From NCBI GenBank assembly GCA_012799165.1, contig JAAZLU010000072.1, forward strand, positions 1-7,219: a DNA stretch of 7,219 nucleotides, read 5' to 3'. Below, piece by piece: positions 4,243 to 7,219 of the stretch (the first letter of the stretch is position 1; the number at the start of each line of letters is the position of its first letter). The notes beneath the pieces are model-generated. The model searched no databases, was not told the origin of the DNA, and worked only from the letters and a program-made list of their open reading frames with translations. Origin of the DNA: Clostridiales bacterium. Its GTDB lineage: Bacteria; Bacillota; Clostridia; Peptostreptococcales; Anaerovoracaceae. The position numbers and the translations under genes are program-made.

Positions 4243-5283
4243 ATGGATTTAAGAGAGACCATGAAGGCGCTCTGCACCGAGTGCGGGCCTTCCGGTTTTG
4301 AAGACAAGGTGGTGCGCAAGGCGATAGAGCTGATAGAGCCGCTTTGCGACGAGACCTGGATCGACAGGGCCGGAAATGCCATCGGTGCAAAGCGCTGCGG
4401 AAAGAAGGATGCGAAAAAGGTCCTGTTGGTGGCTCATCTCGACGAAATCGGGCTTGTCGTCACCGGGATAGAGGATGGCTTCCTGCGATTTGCGAAGTTA
4501 GGCGGCGTGGATCCGCGCATGCTCCCGGGTCGCGAGCTTACGGTGCTCACAGAACCCCCGATATTCGGGGTGGTCACATGCCTGCCTCCCCATATAATGG
4601 ATAGGGAGAATGCTTCAAAGACTACTCCTATGGAGGATCTGCGCATCGATATAGGCTGCACTCAGGAAGAGGCTGAAAAGCTGGTGCCCGTGGGCACTCC
4701 GGTGTCTTTCAGGAAGGCGAGCTACAGCCTCGGCGAAAATCTATACTGCAGCGCCTCGCTCGACGACCGCGCCTGCTTTGTGGCCTGCATGAGGGCTATG
4801 GAACTGCTGCAGGGAAGAGACATCGACTACGATGTCTATATAATGGGTTCGACGGCGGAGGAGACGAGCTCAAGAGGTGCCGTTACGGGTGCTTATGCCT
4901 TGAACCCCGACTACTGCATAGTTGTGGATGTCTGTCATGCTCATACCGTGGATGGAGGTCCCAAAAATAGAGTCGGCAAGCTTGGTGGAGGCCCTGAGAT
5001 AACCATAGGCCCGAATATCCAGCGCCACATATCCTCTCATCTAGTGGAGCTCGCAAAGAAGCACAGGTTGCCTCATCAGCTCGGAGCGGCGGGCGGAAAT
5101 ACATACACCGATGCGTGGCCGATGCAGGTTGCGAGGGCCGGTTTTAATATGACCCTCCTATCGCTCCCAACTCGCTACATGCATACACCCATCGAGGTTG
5201 TCGACGTCAGGGACATTGAATGGCTGGCAGAGCTCATAGCTTATGCGATAGCCGAACCCTTCGAGGAGGTGTACGAATGCTGA
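4243..5283 (+). CDS. M42-family metallo-aminopeptidase, divergent paralogue
   Basis: A 346-residue protein of the peptidase M42 family (TET-type aminopeptidases, sometimes annotated as endoglucanase M or glutamyl aminopeptidase). These are cytoplasmic di-metal enzymes that trim amino acids from peptide N-termini. The metal and catalytic set is complete: H65 and D67 in VAHLDEIG, D174 in SLDDRA, the catalytic and metal glutamates E206/E207 in TAEETSSRGA, D229 in IVVDVCHA and H314 in RYMHTPIE. GPSGFE (15-20) is the family's N-terminal motif. It is the most divergent of the three paralogues: TAEETSSRGA replaces VQEEVGLRGA, and GGNTYTDA (284-291) replaces the compact GGTDA. It also has 12 cysteines against four in the next protein. 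It may therefore have a different specificity or partner role. Its last seven bases overlap the next gene. Confidence 0.88.
   Translation: MDLRETMKALCTECGPSGFEDKVVRKAIELIEPLCDETWIDRAGNAIGAKRCGKKDAKKVLLVAHLDEIGLVVTGIEDGFLRFAKLGGVDPRMLPGRELTVLTEPPIFGVVTCLPPHIMDRENASKTTPMEDLRIDIGCTQEEAEKLVPVGTPVSFRKASYSLGENLYCSASLDDRACFVACMRAMELLQGRDIDYDVYIMGSTAEETSSRGAVTGAYALNPDYCIVVDVCHAHTVDGGPKNRVGKLGGGPEITIGPNIQRHISSHLVELAKKHRLPHQLGAAGGNTYTDAWPMQVARAGFNMTLLSLPTRYMHTPIEVVDVRDIEWLAELIAYAIAEPFEEVYEC
5263..5270 (+). promoter_or_regulatory. Ribosome binding site of the second M42 gene, inside the first
   Basis: GAGGAGGT ends six bases before the ATG at 5277 and lies within the end of the upstream coding sequence. 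It rules out the longer in-frame start at 5220 and makes translational coupling of the two M42 genes likely. Confidence 0.85.
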
Positions 5284-6314
5284 AATTATTGAAAGAACTC
5301 TGCCTCGCCTCCGGGATTTCCGGCTATGAGGATGAGATAAGAAAGATTATCGCGGACAAATGCAGACCCTATGCCGACGAGATGAAGGTCGATAACATGG
5401 GGAACCTCTTCGTCTATAAGAAGGGCGCAAAGAAGAGCAGAAAGAAGCTTATGATTGCCGCGCATATGGATGAGGTAGGTTTTATTGTCAATGCGATTGA
5501 GGAGGAAGGCTACCTGAGATTCGAGACCGTAGGCGGAATCGACCCCAAGGTAGTGCTCGGAAGAAAGGTGCTTGTCGGAGATGCCAAAGTGCCCGGAGTT
5601 ATAGGGCTCAAGGCTTATCATTTAGTTAGCGCCGCGGAAGAAAAGGTAGTTCCCAAGATATACGACATGTATATAGATATCGGCGCCCCCGATAAAGACT
5701 CAGCGGAGAAACTGGTTAAGATCGGCGATCCGATAGTCTTCGACTCCGACTTCGTTCGCTTCGGTAAAGGAAACAATAAGGTCAAAGTTAAGGCCATGGA
5801 CGATCGGCTTGGCTGCGCCATGATGGTAAAGCTGATCGAGAGCGATCTTCCGATGGATATCCACTTCGTCTTTACGGTGCAGGAAGAAGTCGGCTTGAGA
5901 GGTGCAGAGGTGGCGGCCTTCGCGCTTGAGCCCGATATCGCGCTTGTTTTGGAAGGGACGACCTCGGCGGATATACCCGGAGTGGAGGATTCCAAGAAGA
6001 TAAGCGTCATCGGCAAGGGTCCTGTAATAGGCTGTGTAGATAGGGGAACTATATACGATCAAGGGCTCTTCGATGCATTAAAAGGACTCGCCGACGGCGC
6101 CGCAATTCCCTGGCAGATAAAGAACGTCATAGCCGGAGGCACGGATGCCGCAAGCATTCAGAGGAGCAGAGAGGGCGTGAGGGTCGCCAATATTTCGACT
6201 CCCGTCAGGTATTTGCATTCTGCTTCGACAGTTGCAGATACCGGCGATATCGAAAAAGCATTCAAGCTCGTAAAGCTGTTTATAGATGCGCTGGCCGCAG
6301 GAAAGGTGAAATAG
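5277..6314 (+). CDS. M42-family metallo-aminopeptidase, second paralogue
   Basis: A 345-residue peptidase of the M42 family, normal length and closest of the three to the family consensus. Metal ligands and catalytic residues are visible: H63 and D65 in AAHMDEVGF, D175 in AMDDRLG, E203/E204 in TVQEEVGLRGAE, E226 in LVLEGTTSADIPG (many relatives have Asp here) and H314 in RYLHSAST. GGTDAASIQ (287-295) is the conserved substrate-site loop, and SGISGYE (12-18) the N-terminal motif. Relatives assemble as hollow 12-subunit tetrahedral (TET) particles that degrade short peptides in the cytoplasm. It starts seven bases before the end of the first M42 gene, with a strong ribosome binding site, and ends one base before the third gene's start. 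Preferred residue cannot be told from sequence. Confidence 0.92.
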   Translation: MLKLLKELCLASGISGYEDEIRKIIADKCRPYADEMKVDNMGNLFVYKKGAKKSRKKLMIAAHMDEVGFIVNAIEEEGYLRFETVGGIDPKVVLGRKVLVGDAKVPGVIGLKAYHLVSAAEEKVVPKIYDMYIDIGAPDKDSAEKLVKIGDPIVFDSDFVRFGKGNNKVKVKAMDDRLGCAMMVKLIESDLPMDIHFVFTVQEEVGLRGAEVAAFALEPDIALVLEGTTSADIPGVEDSKKISVIGKGPVIGCVDRGTIYDQGLFDALKGLADGAAIPWQIKNVIAGGTDAASIQRSREGVRVANISTPVRYLHSASTVADTGDIEKAFKLVKLFIDALAAGKVK

Positions 6315-6315
6315 T

Positions 6316-7219
6316 ATGGATATAATAAAAACACTCAATATGTTGAACGATGCCTTCGGGCCCAGCGGGCGCGAGGCGGGAATTCGCGAGGTAATAGCTG
6401 ATCTGGCCAAGCCTTTTTGCGATGAGATGCGCACGGATGTTATGGGCAATCTGATCTGCCATAAAAAAGGTGAAGGCAAGCGCATAATGTTTGCCGCACA
6501 TATGGATTCGCTGGGGCTCATGGTGACCCACCTCGAAAAGGAAGGGCAGCTCCGCTTTGACAGGATAGGCTGGTTGCCTCCGACGCAGCTAATAGGAACT
6601 CCCGTCCGCTTTGAGAACGGCGTAAAGGGTGTCGTCTATTGCGATGAAATCGAAGACGAGGGTAAGGCGAAGCTTTCCGATATGTTTATCGATATAGGCG
6701 CAACTTCTGCCGAGGAAGCCGCGACGCATGTAAAGCCCGGCGATATGGCTGTCTACGATACGCGCATAAGCGTCGGCATGAACGAGACCATAATCGCTCC
6801 CTATATGGATAACAGATCGGGCTGCGCCGTGCTTTTGATGGCCATGGAGATGCTCAAAAAGAGCCCCAACGACCTTTACTTTGTGTTTACTGTGCAGGAA
6901 GAGGTTGGGCTTCGCGGCGCTAAGACTGCGAGCTTCGGGATAGACCCCGAGATCGGCATTGCGGTAGACGTAACCGGCGATGCGGGTATCCCAAAGAACA
7001 AGCATCACTGCAGTTCCACTGTGGGCAAGGGCGCCGCGATAAAGGTTAAGGACGGATCCGTGATATCCAATCCGGAGCTCAATAAGCTTTTGGTGGAACT
7101 GGCGGAGAAGAACAAAATAGCCTATCAGATGGATATTTTGGCCGGCGGCGGCACGGACGCAGGCGCGATGAGTCTCAATATGGAAGGCGTCGCAGCGAGC
7201 GGAATCTCCGTTCCCTGCC
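6316..7219 (+). CDS. M42-family metallo-aminopeptidase, third paralogue (cut by window end)
   Basis: An open frame of 301 codons without a stop runs off the right edge, so the last 40 or so residues are missing, including the C-terminal metal-binding His (in paralogues RYxH). What is present is a good M42 peptidase: GPSGRE (15-20), H62 and D64 in AAHMDSLGL, D165 in YMDNRSG, E195/E196 in TVQEEVGLRGA, D218 in AVDVTGD and GGGTDAGAMS (277-286). The usual acidic residue after the H-x-D motif (DEIG) is Ser here. The ATG follows the preceding stop by one base, with AAAGGTG (6302-6308) as ribosome binding site. It is therefore the third member of one transcription unit. Peptide trimming in the cytoplasm is inferred from the family. 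Confidence 0.9.
   Translation, partial: MDIIKTLNMLNDAFGPSGREAGIREVIADLAKPFCDEMRTDVMGNLICHKKGEGKRIMFAAHMDSLGLMVTHLEKEGQLRFDRIGWLPPTQLIGTPVRFENGVKGVVYCDEIEDEGKAKLSDMFIDIGATSAEEAATHVKPGDMAVYDTRISVGMNETIIAPYMDNRSGCAVLLMAMEMLKKSPNDLYFVFTVQEEVGLRGAKTASFGIDPEIGIAVDVTGDAGIPKNKHHCSSTVGKGAAIKVKDGSVISNPELNKLLVELAEKNKIAYQMDILAGGGTDAGAMSLNMEGVAASGISVPC

Noticed and set aside
5220..5276. Earlier start for the second M42 gene at 5220
   Set aside because: It would overlap the first gene by 64 bases and add a non-homologous extension; GAGGAGGT places the start at 5277.

Overview
The window looks like a chromosomal segment of an anaerobic, moderate-GC Firmicute, probably a clostridial (Eubacteriales-type) organism. 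This rests on strong AGGAGG-type ribosome binding sites, heavy use of the isoleucine codon ATA in most genes, and the gene families present. No species can be named from the sequence alone.

Left part (1-1660), accessory DNA. The left edge holds decayed sequence: a short winged-helix-like peptide fossil, then the C-terminal part of a type I restriction endonuclease subunit (HsdR) that has lost its nuclease and motor domains. It is followed by an intact type II toxin-antitoxin pair, a Phd/YefM-like antitoxin and a PIN-domain RNase toxin. The pair has its own consensus-like promoter, a 4-base start/stop overlap and an intrinsic terminator. It uses almost no ATA codons, unlike its neighbours, so it was probably acquired separately.

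Middle (1684-3231). A cysteine synthase gene (cysK) runs leftward, convergent with the toxin. Between cysK and the next gene is a 618-base gap. On the cysK strand a good promoter (2890-2918) would start RNA about 270 nucleotides ahead of the cysK start codon. The predicted RNA start coincides with the base of a long-range helix (2761-2772 with 2873-2884) that closes an apparent three-way junction. A second long imperfect hairpin (2671-2744) and a small GC-rich hairpin (2649-2664) follow. I could not match this to a known riboswitch or T-box, and it is the best candidate here for an undescribed regulatory element. The right half of the gap carries nested inverted repeats around a possible rightward promoter.

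Right part (3232-7219), a rightward gene cluster. A nucleotidyltransferase of the sugar-phosphate/NTP_transferase type is followed by three consecutive M42-family metallo-aminopeptidases; the third is cut by the window edge. The M42 genes overlap or abut (a 7-base overlap, then a 1-base gap), so they are almost certainly co-transcribed and translationally coupled. Their products may form mixed TET-type peptidase particles that finish cytoplasmic peptide degradation. How the nucleotidyltransferase relates to them is unclear. It has Ser where the family normally has the signature-loop Arg.
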